Source: SXXZ01 sp041177965 (GTDB lineage Bacteria; Verrucomicrobiota; Verrucomicrobiia; Limisphaerales; UBA9464). From it: a stretch of 64,000 nt of DNA. The stretch covers positions 6,844-70,843 of the forward strand of contig JBEGWF010000145.1 in the NCBI GenBank assembly GCA_041177965.1, read 5' to 3'. Positions 1 to 8,628 of the stretch are shown here, piece by piece. Within the stretch, counting starts at the first letter, position 1, and every line of letters begins with the position of its first letter. Below the pieces are notes generated by a model that was given only the letters and a program-made list of their open reading frames with translations, had not been told where the DNA came from and ran no database searches. Made by a program: the position numbers and the translations under genes.

Positions 1-1
1 T

Positions 2-808
2 ATCGATCTGGCGGCCGCGCGTCGGATCCGCGATGCCGCAGCGGCCTCCGGACGATTCGTCCGGTGCAGCTCCGAGTTCCCATTCCTGCCCGGGGTGCAA
101 CGGGTGATCGAATGGGCGCGCTCCGGAGCCATGGGCAAGCCCCTTGAGGTCCGATCCTGCTTCTGGCACGCGAGCGACCTCGATCCGACCAAGCCGGTGA
201 ACTGGAAGCGCCAAGTGCGCACCTGCGGCGCCATCGGCGTGATGGGTGACCTCGGGATGCACGTGGTCCATGTGCCCTTCCGTCTGGGTTGGTTCCCCAA
301 CCGGGTGTACGCCCAGTTGCAGAAGATCTACCACGAGCGTCCGGACGGCAAAGGGGGCACGGCCCCGTGCGACACCTGGGACAACGCCATGCTCCATACC
401 GAGGCGGTCATCCAGGGCATCGAGACCCCCATGCGCCTCGAGATGAAGCGCCTCGCTCCCGGAGCCACCAACACCTGGTCCATCGAGATCCTCGGCACCG
501 ACGGGGGCATGCGCTATTCGACCGCGGAGCCCAAGACGCTCTGGAGATTCGACCGTTCCAAGGAGCAGTGGTGGAGCCGGACCGACCTCGGTTTCCAGAC
601 CCCGTTCCCGACCATCACCGGCGGGATCTTCGAGCCCGGTTTCCCGGATTGCTTCCTCCAGATGTGGGCGGCCTTCGCCGCCGAGCGGGCCGGGGCCCTG
701 GGCGACCGGTTCGGCTGCGTCACGCCCGACGAGGCGGTCCGCAGCCACGAGGTCTTCGAGGCGGCCCTGGCATCCCATGCGAGCCGCACCGCCGTGATTC
801 CCGGCTGA
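2..808 (+). CDS. Gfo/Idh/MocA family oxidoreductase, C-terminal part
   Basis: The reading frame is open from base 2, so the start and the NAD(P)-binding Rossmann half lie outside the window and only about 268 residues are visible. The visible part resembles the substrate-binding half of Gfo/Idh/MocA dehydrogenases: an early EWARSGAMGKPLEVRS stretch, a GDLGMHVVHVP segment that fits the catalytic region, and a FEPGFPDCFLQMWAAF segment near the end. These enzymes usually oxidise sugars, inositols or their derivatives. The substrate cannot be told from this fragment. The purine nucleoside phosphorylase gene follows 20 bp later, but a functional link is not evident. Confidence 0.8.
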   Translation: MDLAAARRIRDAAAASGRFVRCSSEFPFLPGVQRVIEWARSGAMGKPLEVRSCFWHASDLDPTKPVNWKRQVRTCGAIGVMGDLGMHVVHVPFRLGWFPNRVYAQLQKIYHERPDGKGGTAPCDTWDNAMLHTEAVIQGIETPMRLEMKRLAPGATNTWSIEILGTDGGMRYSTAEPKTLWRFDRSKEQWWSRTDLGFQTPFPTITGGIFEPGFPDCFLQMWAAFAAERAGALGDRFGCVTPDEAVRSHEVFEAALASHASRTAVIPG

Positions 809-828
809 CACCTTCCATCGCGTCCACC

Positions 829-1734
829 ATGGCCCGCCGACCCCAACCGCTCCCGCCTCCGGCCAGCACGGCCTCGCTGATCCTTCGCCGGACCTCCCTG
901 AGGCCCCGGTTCGCCATCGTCCTCGGCAGCGGTTTCGGCCCGGTCGCCGATGCGATCGAGGTGGAGCGCGAATTCGCCTACCGGGATCTCCCCGGCTTCC
1001 CGGTGGGTCGGGCCCCCGGGCACGCCGGAAAACTGCGGGTCGGCACCTGGCACTCGGTCCCGGTCGCCGTTCTCAGCGGACGGGCCCACCACTACGAAGG
1101 TTTCGAGCCGCAGGAGGTGGTCTTCGCCACCCGGGTCCTCGCCGCCTTGGGCGTGGAGACGCTCCTGCTGACCAACGCCGCCGGCGGCATCCACCCGCGA
1201 TACCGGGTGGGCGACTTCATGATCGTGTCCGACCACATCAATTTCCTGGGCATGAATCCCTTGCGCGGACCGGTCGCGGACGGTGAGGCCCGCTTCGTGG
1301 ACATGACCCGGGCCTATGATCCGGAGCTCCGGCGCGACCTGAAGGCGGCGGCGAAAGAGACCCGGATGAAGATCCACGAAGGCGTCTATCTGGCGGTCTC
1401 CGGCCCCAGTTTCGAGACTCCGGCCGAGATCCGAGCCTTCCGCCGTTGGGGAGCCGATGCGGTGGGCATGAGCACCGTGCCCGAGGTCATCGCGGCACGA
1501 CAGGTCGGCCTTCGGGTGGCTGCATGCAGTTGCATCACCAACGCGGCGGCGGGTCTGGGGGGGAAGGGGCAGGTGGTCTCCGGGGAGGAGGTCCTGGAGG
1601 TGGCGAGGACCCGGGAGCGGTCGGCCTGCGACTGGATCGGTGCCTTCGTGCGCCGCCGGGCCGCGAAGGCGACCGGAACCCGGGAATCCCCTCACCCGGC
1701 GGACTTCGGCAGGGTAGACAAAAAAGTCGGGTAA
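829..1734 (+). CDS. Purine nucleoside phosphorylase
   Basis: 301 residues, family length for trimeric class I purine nucleoside phosphorylases, which cleave purine (deoxy)ribonucleosides with phosphate to free base and ribose-1-phosphate in the cytoplasm. Visible family motifs are the phosphate-loop region ending in GSGFG near residue 30, AHHYEG, TNAAGGIHPRYRVGDFMI, the GPSFETPAE segment carrying the base-binding Glu, and GMSTVPEVIAAR. The base-recognition segment reads CITNAAAG, with the Asn expected in guanosine/inosine-specific enzymes. The ATG at 829 is chosen because it follows the upstream stop by 20 bp and removes a non-homologous extension; no Shine-Dalgarno is visible. The C-terminus has a short Lys/Arg-rich tail beyond the fold. 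Confidence 0.92.
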   Translation: MARRPQPLPPPASTASLILRRTSLRPRFAIVLGSGFGPVADAIEVEREFAYRDLPGFPVGRAPGHAGKLRVGTWHSVPVAVLSGRAHHYEGFEPQEVVFATRVLAALGVETLLLTNAAGGIHPRYRVGDFMIVSDHINFLGMNPLRGPVADGEARFVDMTRAYDPELRRDLKAAAKETRMKIHEGVYLAVSGPSFETPAEIRAFRRWGADAVGMSTVPEVIAARQVGLRVAACSCITNAAAGLGGKGQVVSGEEVLEVARTRERSACDWIGAFVRRRAAKATGTRESPHPADFGRVDKKVG

Positions 1735-1803
1735 CTTTTCCGGCGGACGCGACATCCGAACTGAAGACCGCGCATCGGTACCTCGTCCGCCCCACCTCGC
1801 TGC

Positions 1804-3099
1804 ATGCGATTCCTCTACAATCTGCTCTTCAACCTCGGGTTCGCCCTATCGGCACCCTGGTATTTCCTGAAGATGTACCGCCGCGGTTCATGGCAGGCGG
1901 GTTTCGGGGAACGGTTCGGGCTCTATGACGCGAAACTCAAGCAATCCCTGACCAACCGACAGGTGGTCTGGTTCCATGCCGTCAGCGTGGGCGAGGTCAA
2001 CCTGTGCACCCAGCTGATCCGCGCCATGGAGCCGCTGCTGCCGCTGCACAAGATCGTCGTCTCGACCACCACATCGACCGGCATGGCCCTGCTTCGGGAA
2101 CGCCTGCCGGCCCACATCACCAAGATCTACTACCCGATCGACCGCCGGAAGCACATCCAACGGGCCATCGGCCTGATCAATCCCGAGGTCGTGATCCTGG
2201 TGGAGGCCGAGATCTGGCCCAATTTCCTCTGGAGCCTCCAGCGTCGCAACATTCCCCATTTCCTGGTCAATGCCCGGCTGTCGGAACGCTCCTTCCGGGG
2301 CTATCGCCGCTTCGGTTTCCTGTTCAGGGAACTCTTCGCCGGATTCGAGGGAGTCGGGGCGCAGAACGAGGCCGACGCGGAGCGGCTGCTTCGGCTCGGA
2401 TGCCGCAGGGAGGCGGTCCAGGTGGTCGGCAGCCTCAAATTCGATGCCGCCAAACTCGACGACCCGAAACCCCTGGATGTCGTCGGCCTCCTGGGGCAAC
2501 TGGGGGTCGGACCCGACACCGCGGTGCTGGTGGCCGGGAGCACCCACGATGGGGAGGAGCGCATCCTCGCCTCGATGTATCTCCGACTGAAGCCGCGGTT
2601 TCCGAGACTCTTCCTGATGATCGTGCCCCGGCACCACGAGCGCGGAGCCGCCGTCGGGAACGAACTGAGGTCTCTGGGCCTCCGGTTCGTCTTCCGCAAG
2701 GACCTGCGACCGACCACCCGCCATCCGGCGGGCGACCTCGACTGCCTGCTGGTCAACACCACGGGCGAACTCCGCCATTTCTATTCCAGGGCGGACATCG
2801 TGTTCGTGGGCAAGAGCCTCACCGCGGAGGGTGGGCAGAACCCGATCGAACCGGCCGCCTTGGGGAAGGCGGTGGTCTTCGGTCCCCACATGGAGAATTT
2901 CCCGGATATCGCACCGGCTTTCGTGAAGGCGGGCGCGGCCCTGCAGGTGCCGGATGAAACGGCGCTGGAAACGGCACTGATCCACCTGCTGGAGAACCCG
3001 GCCGAGCGTCAGACCCTCGGACGACGGGCCCAGGCCGTGGTCCGGGAGAATCAGGGCAGCATCGGACGCACGGTCTCCATGATCATGGAGGCCCTCTGA
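1804..3099 (+). CDS. waaA: 3-deoxy-D-manno-octulosonic acid transferase (Kdo transferase)
   Basis: 431 residues, the usual length for WaaA/KdtA (GT30), which transfers Kdo from CMP-Kdo to lipid A precursor on the inner face of the inner membrane. The N-terminus has a membrane-associating hydrophobic stretch (residues 1-23) followed by GFGERFG, whose Glu36 matches the catalytic base of the family. Also visible are WFHAVSVGEVN, TTTSTG, EAEIWPNF, AGSTHDGEE and the acceptor/donor-site GGQNPIEPAALGKAVVFGPHMENF segment. Its presence implies an LPS-type outer membrane. It follows the nucleoside phosphorylase gene by 69 bp on the same strand; co-transcription is possible but unproven. Confidence 0.93.
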   Translation: MRFLYNLLFNLGFALSAPWYFLKMYRRGSWQAGFGERFGLYDAKLKQSLTNRQVVWFHAVSVGEVNLCTQLIRAMEPLLPLHKIVVSTTTSTGMALLRERLPAHITKIYYPIDRRKHIQRAIGLINPEVVILVEAEIWPNFLWSLQRRNIPHFLVNARLSERSFRGYRRFGFLFRELFAGFEGVGAQNEADAERLLRLGCRREAVQVVGSLKFDAAKLDDPKPLDVVGLLGQLGVGPDTAVLVAGSTHDGEERILASMYLRLKPRFPRLFLMIVPRHHERGAAVGNELRSLGLRFVFRKDLRPTTRHPAGDLDCLLVNTTGELRHFYSRADIVFVGKSLTAEGGQNPIEPAALGKAVVFGPHMENFPDIAPAFVKAGAALQVPDETALETALIHLLENPAERQTLGRRAQAVVRENQGSIGRTVSMIMEAL

Positions 3100-3150
3100 A
3101 CCCCTGACCGGAGCAGAGCAGTCCGGCTCACTCCAGCCCGACGGCAGGGC

Positions 3151-3477
3151 TCAGGGCAGGAACGAGCAGATGTATTCGCAGATCCCTGCGGAGACCTCGA
3201 TGTCGAACCCGGACTTGGCCGGGACATCGAAATGGGATCCGGCGGAAACGGTCCGGTTCTCCTGGGTGCCATCCAATCGGATGACGCACTGTCCGGCCAC
3301 GATCTCCATCCGCTCGGCCAGATCGGTACCGAAGTGGTACTTGCCGGGATAGATCAGCCCCAGGGTCTTCTTGGTGCCGTCGGAAAACCGGATCGTGTGT
3401 GACACCACCTTGCCGTCGAAATAGACGTTGGCCTTTGCGACTGCGGTGACGTTGCTGAATTCGCTCGGAATCGACAT
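3151..3477 (-). CDS. ppnP: Pyrimidine/purine nucleoside phosphorylase PpnP
   Basis: The 108-residue product is a small single-domain cupin of the PpnP (formerly DUF1255/YaiE) family, which phosphorolyses a broad set of nucleosides. Family features visible are NVYFDGKVVSHTI near the start, PGKYHFGT, ERMEIVAGQCVIRL, AGSHFDVPAKSGFDIEV and the closing EYICSF. The open frame extends upstream, but the ATG at 3477 gives the family length and start, and the extension has no homologous character. It is convergent with waaA (51 bp apart). The window thus holds two unrelated nucleoside phosphorylases within 3 kb. Confidence 0.88.
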   Translation of the reverse strand: MSIPSEFSNVTAVAKANVYFDGKVVSHTIRFSDGTKKTLGLIYPGKYHFGTDLAERMEIVAGQCVIRLDGTQENRTVSAGSHFDVPAKSGFDIEVSAGICEYICSFLP

Positions 3478-3637
3478 CCCGAGGAAACTGGACAAAGCCG
3501 ACCTCCGCATCAATCGCCAAGTCGATCCGGTTTTTGGTGCGCCCATGGACCTGACAGCCATAATCCCTACAATCCCAGTTGTCTTTATGTGTTTACAGGT
3601 CTGCAGGGCTCCTCCTAGGCTCCTCCGAGTCGCGAAC
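3478..3637. promoter_or_regulatory. Divergent intergenic region ppnP / cysT
   Basis: This 160-bp gap separates reverse-strand ppnP from the forward cysTWA operon and must hold both promoters. It contains the locally AT-richer stretch around 3560-3600 (including TTGTCTTTATG). I cannot assign -35/-10 boxes with confidence, and no Shine-Dalgarno precedes either start. Confidence 0.35.
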
Positions 3638-4462
3638 ATGGGGCGCCAACGATCCAAAGGACTACCGGGATTCGGCCGGACGATGGGTTTCACCCTCGTC
3701 TACCTCGGACTGGTGGTGTTGATCCCGATCGGCGGATTGCTGATCCGCGTCAGTGCTCTGACATGGGCCGACTTCGCCCGAGTCGCCTTCAGCGATCGGG
3801 CTCTGGCCGCCTATCGGCTGACCTTCGGAGCCTCTCTCGTCGCCGCCTCCCTCAATGCATTCCTGGGCACCCTGTTGGCGTGGGTCCTCACGCGATACCG
3901 GTTTCCCGGCCGCCGTTTCCTCGACGCCTTGGTGGATTTCCCGTTCGCGCTTCCGACCGCCGTTGCCGGGCTCACCTTGGCCAACCTGTTCTCCGCGAAA
4001 GGATGGCTTGGACGGCATCTGGTGCCCCTCGGCATCGAGTTGACCTACACGACCGCCGGCATCGTCCTCGCCCTGACCTTCGTCAGCCTGCCCTTCGTGG
4101 TGCGCACGCTCCAACCGGTGCTGGAGGAATTCGAGGTCGAACTGGAGGAGGCGGCCGCCACTCTGGGCGCGGACCGCTGGACGACCTTCCGACGGGTGGT
4201 CTTTCCGACCCTGCTGCCGGCTCTGATGACCGGCTTCGCCCTCGCCTTCGCCCGTGCGGTGGGCGAATACGGCTCGGTCATCTTCATCTCCACCAACAAG
4301 CCCTACGTCTCCGAGATCACCCCCCAGGTGATCATGGGGTGGTTGGACCAATTCGAGTACGCCAACGCCATGGCCGTCGCCACGGTCATGCTCACCGCGT
4401 CGTTCGCGATCCTCATCACCATCAACCTGCTCGAGCGGTGGGCGAGCCGATTCCAACGCTGA
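3638..4462 (+). CDS. cysT: Sulfate/thiosulfate ABC transporter permease CysT
   Basis: 274 residues, with about six hydrophobic membrane segments and the binding-protein-dependent permease EAA loop (LEEAAATLGADRWTTFRRVVFP). It resembles CysT/CysU: FPFALPTAVAGLTLANLF, SLPFVVRTLQPVLEEFE and GEYGSVIFISTNKP are typical. It forms half of the inner-membrane channel that imports sulfate or thiosulfate for cysteine synthesis. The ATG at 3638 is chosen because the upstream extension in frame lacks membrane-protein character. The stop codon precedes the cysW start by 2 bp, so the genes are surely co-transcribed. Confidence 0.92.
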   Translation: MGRQRSKGLPGFGRTMGFTLVYLGLVVLIPIGGLLIRVSALTWADFARVAFSDRALAAYRLTFGASLVAASLNAFLGTLLAWVLTRYRFPGRRFLDALVDFPFALPTAVAGLTLANLFSAKGWLGRHLVPLGIELTYTTAGIVLALTFVSLPFVVRTLQPVLEEFEVELEEAAATLGADRWTTFRRVVFPTLLPALMTGFALAFARAVGEYGSVIFISTNKPYVSEITPQVIMGWLDQFEYANAMAVATVMLTASFAILITINLLERWASRFQR

Positions 4463-4464
4463 TC

Positions 4465-5373
4465 ATGGCCGTGGGCATTCCCAGGGGGCCGGGGTCGGCC
4501 GATGACGTGAAATCCCGTCGAGGCATCGAGGAACCGGCGATCATCCGGACGGTCCTGATCGGCGCCGCCATGGGATTCATCGGGATCTTCCTCCTGCTAC
4601 CGTTGGCGAACGTGTTCGCGCAAGCGTTGGCCAAGGGATGGTCGGCCTGTCTCGGGGCGCTGCAGCAACCCGACACCCGGTCGGCGGTGCGATTGACCCT
4701 GCTGGTGTCGGCCGTTTGCGTGCCGCTGAACCTCGTGTTCGGGGTGGTCGCCGCCTGGGCGGTGGCCAGGTTCCAGTTCCGGGGCAAGGCCCTCCTGATC
4801 ACGCTGATCGACCTGCCCTTCTCGGTGTCCCCCGTGGTTTCCGGCCTGATCTACGTGATGATGTTCGGGGCCCAGGGCTTCCTGGGACCGTGGCTCGAGT
4901 CCAAGGACATCCAGGTGATCTTCGCGGTGCCGGGCATCGTGCTCGTCACCCTCTTCGTGACCTTCCCGTTCGTGGCACGGGAACTGATCCCTTTGATGGA
5001 GGCCCAGGGCAGCGACGCCGAGCAGGCCGCCCTGACCCTGGGTGCGACGGGTTGGCAAACGTTCCGCCATGTCACCCTGCCCTCGGTCAAGTGGGGTCTC
5101 CTGTACGGGGTGATCCTCTGCAATGCCCGCGCCATGGGCGAATTCGGGGCCGTCTCGGTGGTGAGCGGCCACATCTCCGGCGTCACGGAGACCCTTCCGC
5201 TACGCATCGAGAAACTCCATCAGGAGTACCAGTCCGTGGCCGCCTTCAGCGCCGCCAGCCTCCTCGCGATCCTCGCTCTGGTCACCCTCGGCCTGAAGAC
5301 CTGGCTCGAACGCCGCCAGTCCGCCGAACACGCCCCTGAACCGTCCGATTCCCCTTCCAGCCATGAGCATTGA
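4465..5373 (+). CDS. cysW: Sulfate/thiosulfate ABC transporter permease CysW
   Basis: 302 residues, the second inner-membrane permease of the sulfate importer. It has an N-terminal cytoplasmic extension of about 30 residues, then six hydrophobic segments. The EAA-type loop reads AEQAALTLGATGWQTFRHVTLP, and LPFSVSPVVSGLIYVMMFG and RAMGEFGAVSVVSGHISG are diagnostic of CysW. It starts 2 bp after cysT and its end overlaps the cysA start by 11 bp. The last 20 or so residues (rich in Ser, Pro, Glu, His) are a non-conserved tail that accommodates the overlap. Confidence 0.92.
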   Translation: MAVGIPRGPGSADDVKSRRGIEEPAIIRTVLIGAAMGFIGIFLLLPLANVFAQALAKGWSACLGALQQPDTRSAVRLTLLVSAVCVPLNLVFGVVAAWAVARFQFRGKALLITLIDLPFSVSPVVSGLIYVMMFGAQGFLGPWLESKDIQVIFAVPGIVLVTLFVTFPFVARELIPLMEAQGSDAEQAALTLGATGWQTFRHVTLPSVKWGLLYGVILCNARAMGEFGAVSVVSGHISGVTETLPLRIEKLHQEYQSVAAFSAASLLAILALVTLGLKTWLERRQSAEHAPEPSDSPSSHEH

Positions 5374-6463
5374 ACTGCGCCACGTTTCCAAGCGCTTCGG
5401 AGGTGTCACCGCCGTCGAGGACGTCTCGTTCAGCGTCGCCGATGGCGAACTCGTCGCCCTGCTCGGTCCCAGTGGTGGCGGCAAGACGACGGTGCTCCGG
5501 ATGATCGCCGGCCTGGAGGTCCCATCCTCCGGCGACCTCCTCGTCCGCGGCCAACGCGTCAACGAGGTGCCGGTGCAGGAGCGGAACATCGGCTTCGTGT
5601 TCCAGAGCTACGCGCTCTTCAAGACGATGAGCGTCTTCGACAACATCGCCTTCGGGCTCAAGATCCGGAGGACCCCGAAGGCGGAGATCCGGGCCCGCGT
5701 GGAGGAGCTGCTGCGGCTCTTCGGGCTCGATGGGCTCGGACGCCGCCTGCCCCACCAGTTGTCGGGAGGCCAGCGCCAGCGGGTGGCCATCGCCCGCGCG
5801 CTGGCTCCGCGCCCCTCCGTGCTCCTGATGGATGAACCCTTCGGTGCGGTCGATGCCAAGATCCGGCAGGAACTCCGGGAATGGCTGGTCCGTCTGCACC
5901 GTGAACTGCATGTGACCACGATCTTCGTGACCCACGACCAGGAGGAGGCCATGGAGGTCAGCAACCGGATCGTCATCTTCAGTCGGGGCCGCCTCGAACA
6001 GATCGGAACCCCGCGCGAGGTCTATGAGCAACCCTGCAACGAGTTCGTGGCGAGGTTCATCGGGGTGCTCAACGTGCTGGAACCGACCGTCCGCAACGGG
6101 GCGGCGCGGCTCAACGAATTGTGCTTCCCCGCCCACGGGGTGCCGGAGGGACAGACCCTCCGGATAGGATTCCGCCCGTACGCGGTGCAGGTGTCCCGCG
6201 ATCTCGACGAGTACCCACAGCGGGCCGTCATCCGGCAGGTCTACTTCCTCGGAGTGCAGCTGCGGCTCGAACTGGAGACTCCTTCCGGGCTGATTCTCCG
6301 AACACGGATCGCCAAGGACGATTTCCTCCGTCAGGGCCTCGAACAGGGCGCGCCGGTGAGTTTCCAGATCCGCGAATACCGGGTCCTGTCCACCGGTGCC
6401 CACAGACTGCCCCCCGAGGTCGCCACCGTGCATTCGGGCGCGAACTTCGCGGAAGGGATCTGA
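5363..6463 (+). CDS. cysA: Sulfate/thiosulfate ABC transporter ATP-binding protein CysA
   Basis: 366 residues, the ATPase of the sulfate importer. Walker A is GPSGGGKTT (35-43), the Q-loop FVFQSYALF follows near 78-86, the signature is LSGGQRQR (133-140) and Walker B is VLLMDEPF (153-160), followed by the H-loop THDQEEAME. The C-terminal third (about 240-350) is the TOBE-like regulatory domain seen in CysA, with GFRPYAVQVS. The start overlaps cysW by 11 bp, indicating translational coupling. No sulfate-binding protein gene (cysP or sbp) is present on either side, so the complete importer must use one encoded elsewhere. Confidence 0.93.
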   Translation: MSIELRHVSKRFGGVTAVEDVSFSVADGELVALLGPSGGGKTTVLRMIAGLEVPSSGDLLVRGQRVNEVPVQERNIGFVFQSYALFKTMSVFDNIAFGLKIRRTPKAEIRARVEELLRLFGLDGLGRRLPHQLSGGQRQRVAIARALAPRPSVLLMDEPFGAVDAKIRQELREWLVRLHRELHVTTIFVTHDQEEAMEVSNRIVIFSRGRLEQIGTPREVYEQPCNEFVARFIGVLNVLEPTVRNGAARLNELCFPAHGVPEGQTLRIGFRPYAVQVSRDLDEYPQRAVIRQVYFLGVQLRLELETPSGLILRTRIAKDDFLRQGLEQGAPVSFQIREYRVLSTGAHRLPPEVATVHSGANFAEGI

Positions 6464-6542
6464 CCTCCCGCCCCCACCCCGCCGCGGAGTTGACCGCACC
6501 CGGGGTTGAGTCCGGCCCTGAAAACGTGTTGGCTCGTGGCCC

Positions 6543-7403
6543 ATGAAGCTCGGACGATTCTTCTCCGCCTCCCATCCCTTTCCACGCGTAGGCCTCGCCA
6601 TCGATGACACCGAGGTGATCGATCTATCCGGAGCGGGAGTCGCGTCGATCACCCGACTCCTCGAGGAACCCGATCTGGTGGGCAACCTGAAGCGATGGGC
6701 GCAGGGCAGGCTGCGGAGGATCCCTGTTTCGGACATCTGCCTCGCCGCACCGGTCGAGGACCAGGAGGTGTGGGCGGCGGGAGTGACCTATCTGCGGAGC
6801 AAGGCCGCCCGCATGGAGGAATCCGACTTCAGCGCCACAGCCTACGATCGGGTGTACGACGCGGCCCGCCCGGAGATCTTCTTCAAGTCCCAGGGGACCA
6901 AGGCGGTGGGCCCCGGAGCACCGGTCGGCATCCGCTCCGACGCCCGGTGGAGCGTTCCCGAGCCCGAACTGGTCCTGGTGTTCAACCGGCGGGGCGAGCG
7001 GGTGGGCTTCACCATCGGCAACGACATGAGTTCCCGCGACATCGAGGGCGAGAACCTGCTCTACCTGCCGCAGGCCAAGACCTATCGCGCGTCGTGCGCC
7101 GTTGGCCCGTGGATCAGGGTTGGAGTCGACGAGGCCGAGGCCCGGTCCTGGGCGATCCGACTGGAGATCCACCGGGCCGGGGCCACGGTTTTCCAAGGCG
7201 CCACCCAGGTCTCGCAGATCAAGCGGTCCTTCGACGAGTTGGCCGGCTGGCTGCATCGTTGCCAGCAGTTCCCCCACGGCAGCATGCTGTTGACCGGCAC
7301 CGGCATCGTGCCTCCGAACGAATTCACCCTGGCCGCGGGCGACCGGGTGATCATCGAGATCGACGGCATCGGCAGGCTGGAGAATCCGGTCATCGAGGTC
7401 TGA
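6543..7403 (+). CDS. FAH-family sugar-acid dehydratase/hydrolase
   Basis: 286 residues of the fumarylacetoacetate hydrolase superfamily. The metal site is visible as EPELVLVF (Glu-x-Glu) and GNDMSSRDIEGENLLYLPQAK (Asp), with the adjoining EVWAAGVTYLRSKAARMEES and DAARPEIFFK segments. The combination is most like 2-dehydro-3-deoxy-D-arabinonate dehydratase and related 2-keto-3-deoxy sugar-acid enzymes rather than true fumarylacetoacetase, so a role in catabolism of pentonate or deoxy-sugar acids is likely; the exact substrate is not determinable. It lies 79 bp after cysA and may be separately transcribed. It is convergent with the aminotransferase gene. Confidence 0.8.
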   Translation: MKLGRFFSASHPFPRVGLAIDDTEVIDLSGAGVASITRLLEEPDLVGNLKRWAQGRLRRIPVSDICLAAPVEDQEVWAAGVTYLRSKAARMEESDFSATAYDRVYDAARPEIFFKSQGTKAVGPGAPVGIRSDARWSVPEPELVLVFNRRGERVGFTIGNDMSSRDIEGENLLYLPQAKTYRASCAVGPWIRVGVDEAEARSWAIRLEIHRAGATVFQGATQVSQIKRSFDELAGWLHRCQQFPHGSMLLTGTGIVPPNEFTLAAGDRVIIEIDGIGRLENPVIEV

Positions 7404-7466
7404 GGTCCGGACCGGTGACCGGTTCTTCGGGCGATGATCAGGAACCGGCTCCGACGCCGTCCGCGC

Positions 7467-8624
7467 TCAGATCAGGTCGAGGCAGCGACGGAGTTCTTCG
7501 TCGGTGTTGTAGAAGTGCGGGGAGATCCGGACCACCGCCTGCCCCCCGGGCAGAGTGCGGCAAGAGGTGGAGATCCCGGCGGACTTCAGCTTCTGGTGGA
7601 GGGCGCGCATGTCGGTTCCCTCCCGATGGAAACTCGTGATGCCGCCGGCATTGTCGGCATGGGCCTCGCCCTGGAGCACGGTGAAGCCCTTGGCCACCAG
7701 TTCGGGCACCAACCACAGCCGCTTGCGCGCCAACTCGGCCGCGATGGCATCGACTCCGACCTCCTCGATCAATTCGAGGGAGGCCTTCAAGCCGTGGAGA
7801 CCCAGGAAATTGTGGGACCCCGCCTCGTAGCGTCGGGCACCCTCATGGAACACGAGGTCGTCCTGGGTCAGGAAATCCGGGCACTGCAGGTTGTGCCAGC
7901 CGTGCACCACCGGACGGATCTGCGGGCGGACCTCCTTGCGGACATACAGGATGCCGGCCGCGCAGGGACCGAGCAGCCACTTGTGCGCATCGGCCGCCAG
8001 GATGTCCACCTGGGCCACGGAGGTCGGGAAGGCCCCCAAGGTCTGGATCGCATCCAGGCAGAAGAGGATCCCCTTGGCCCGGAGCATCCGCCCGATGGCG
8101 TCGACGTTGATCCGCCAGCCCGTCAGGTAATGGGCGCTGGCGAGGGCCACCAGACGGGTGTCCTCGTCGACCTGACCCTGGACATCCACCAGGCGCACCT
8201 TGCCCAGCTCGCGGATGTTCATCAGGCGCACCTCGACCCCGCGATCGGCCAGCGCCATCCACGGATAAACGTTGGATGGATAGCAGTCGTGGTAGACCAG
8301 CACGTTCTGCCCGCGCCTGATCTGCAGGCCGGCCGCCACCTGGCTGAGGGCCAGTGAGGTGGGCCCCACCAGGGAGACCTCGTCGTGGTCGGCCCCGATC
8401 AATCCGGCGGCCAGTCGTCTCACCCGGCCCACCACGCCCGGGGTCAGGGCCTCCTCCTGGTCGTCGCCCGTGCAGGCCTCGGCGTGGGCCTGCACCGCCT
8501 CGGCCACGCGGCGCGGCAACGGACACACTCCGGCATGGGCCAGGAACGCCTGCCGGGCCGCCACGGGAAACTCCCGGGTGCGCAGCGTTTCGTCGGCGAG
8601 GAGGTCGGGGATGGTGAGGGACAT
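7467..8624 (-). CDS. Class V aminotransferase-fold PLP enzyme
   Basis: 385 residues with the cysteine-desulfurase/isopenicillin-N-epimerase-like fold. The PLP lysine is Lys215 in DAHKWLLGP, preceded by the cofactor Asp in CLDAIQTLGAFP (191) and the SAHYLTGWRINVD segment. GSHNFLGLHGLKASLELI and the C-terminal VVRISPHFYNTDEEL are typical of the selenocysteine lyase/epimerase-like branch. It lacks the flexible-loop active-site Cys context (SxSAC) seen in the true desulfurase at 49.4-50.7 kb, so sulfur transfer is not indicated. The reaction is unknown. The gene starts 4 bp after the terC-like stop, so the two are probably one transcription unit. Confidence 0.82.
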   Translation of the reverse strand: MSLTIPDLLADETLRTREFPVAARQAFLAHAGVCPLPRRVAEAVQAHAEACTGDDQEEALTPGVVGRVRRLAAGLIGADHDEVSLVGPTSLALSQVAAGLQIRRGQNVLVYHDCYPSNVYPWMALADRGVEVRLMNIRELGKVRLVDVQGQVDEDTRLVALASAHYLTGWRINVDAIGRMLRAKGILFCLDAIQTLGAFPTSVAQVDILAADAHKWLLGPCAAGILYVRKEVRPQIRPVVHGWHNLQCPDFLTQDDLVFHEGARRYEAGSHNFLGLHGLKASLELIEEVGVDAIAAELARKRLWLVPELVAKGFTVLQGEAHADNAGGITSFHREGTDMRALHQKLKSAGISTSCRTLPGGQAVVRISPHFYNTDEELRRCLDLI

Positions 8625-8628
8625 CGGT

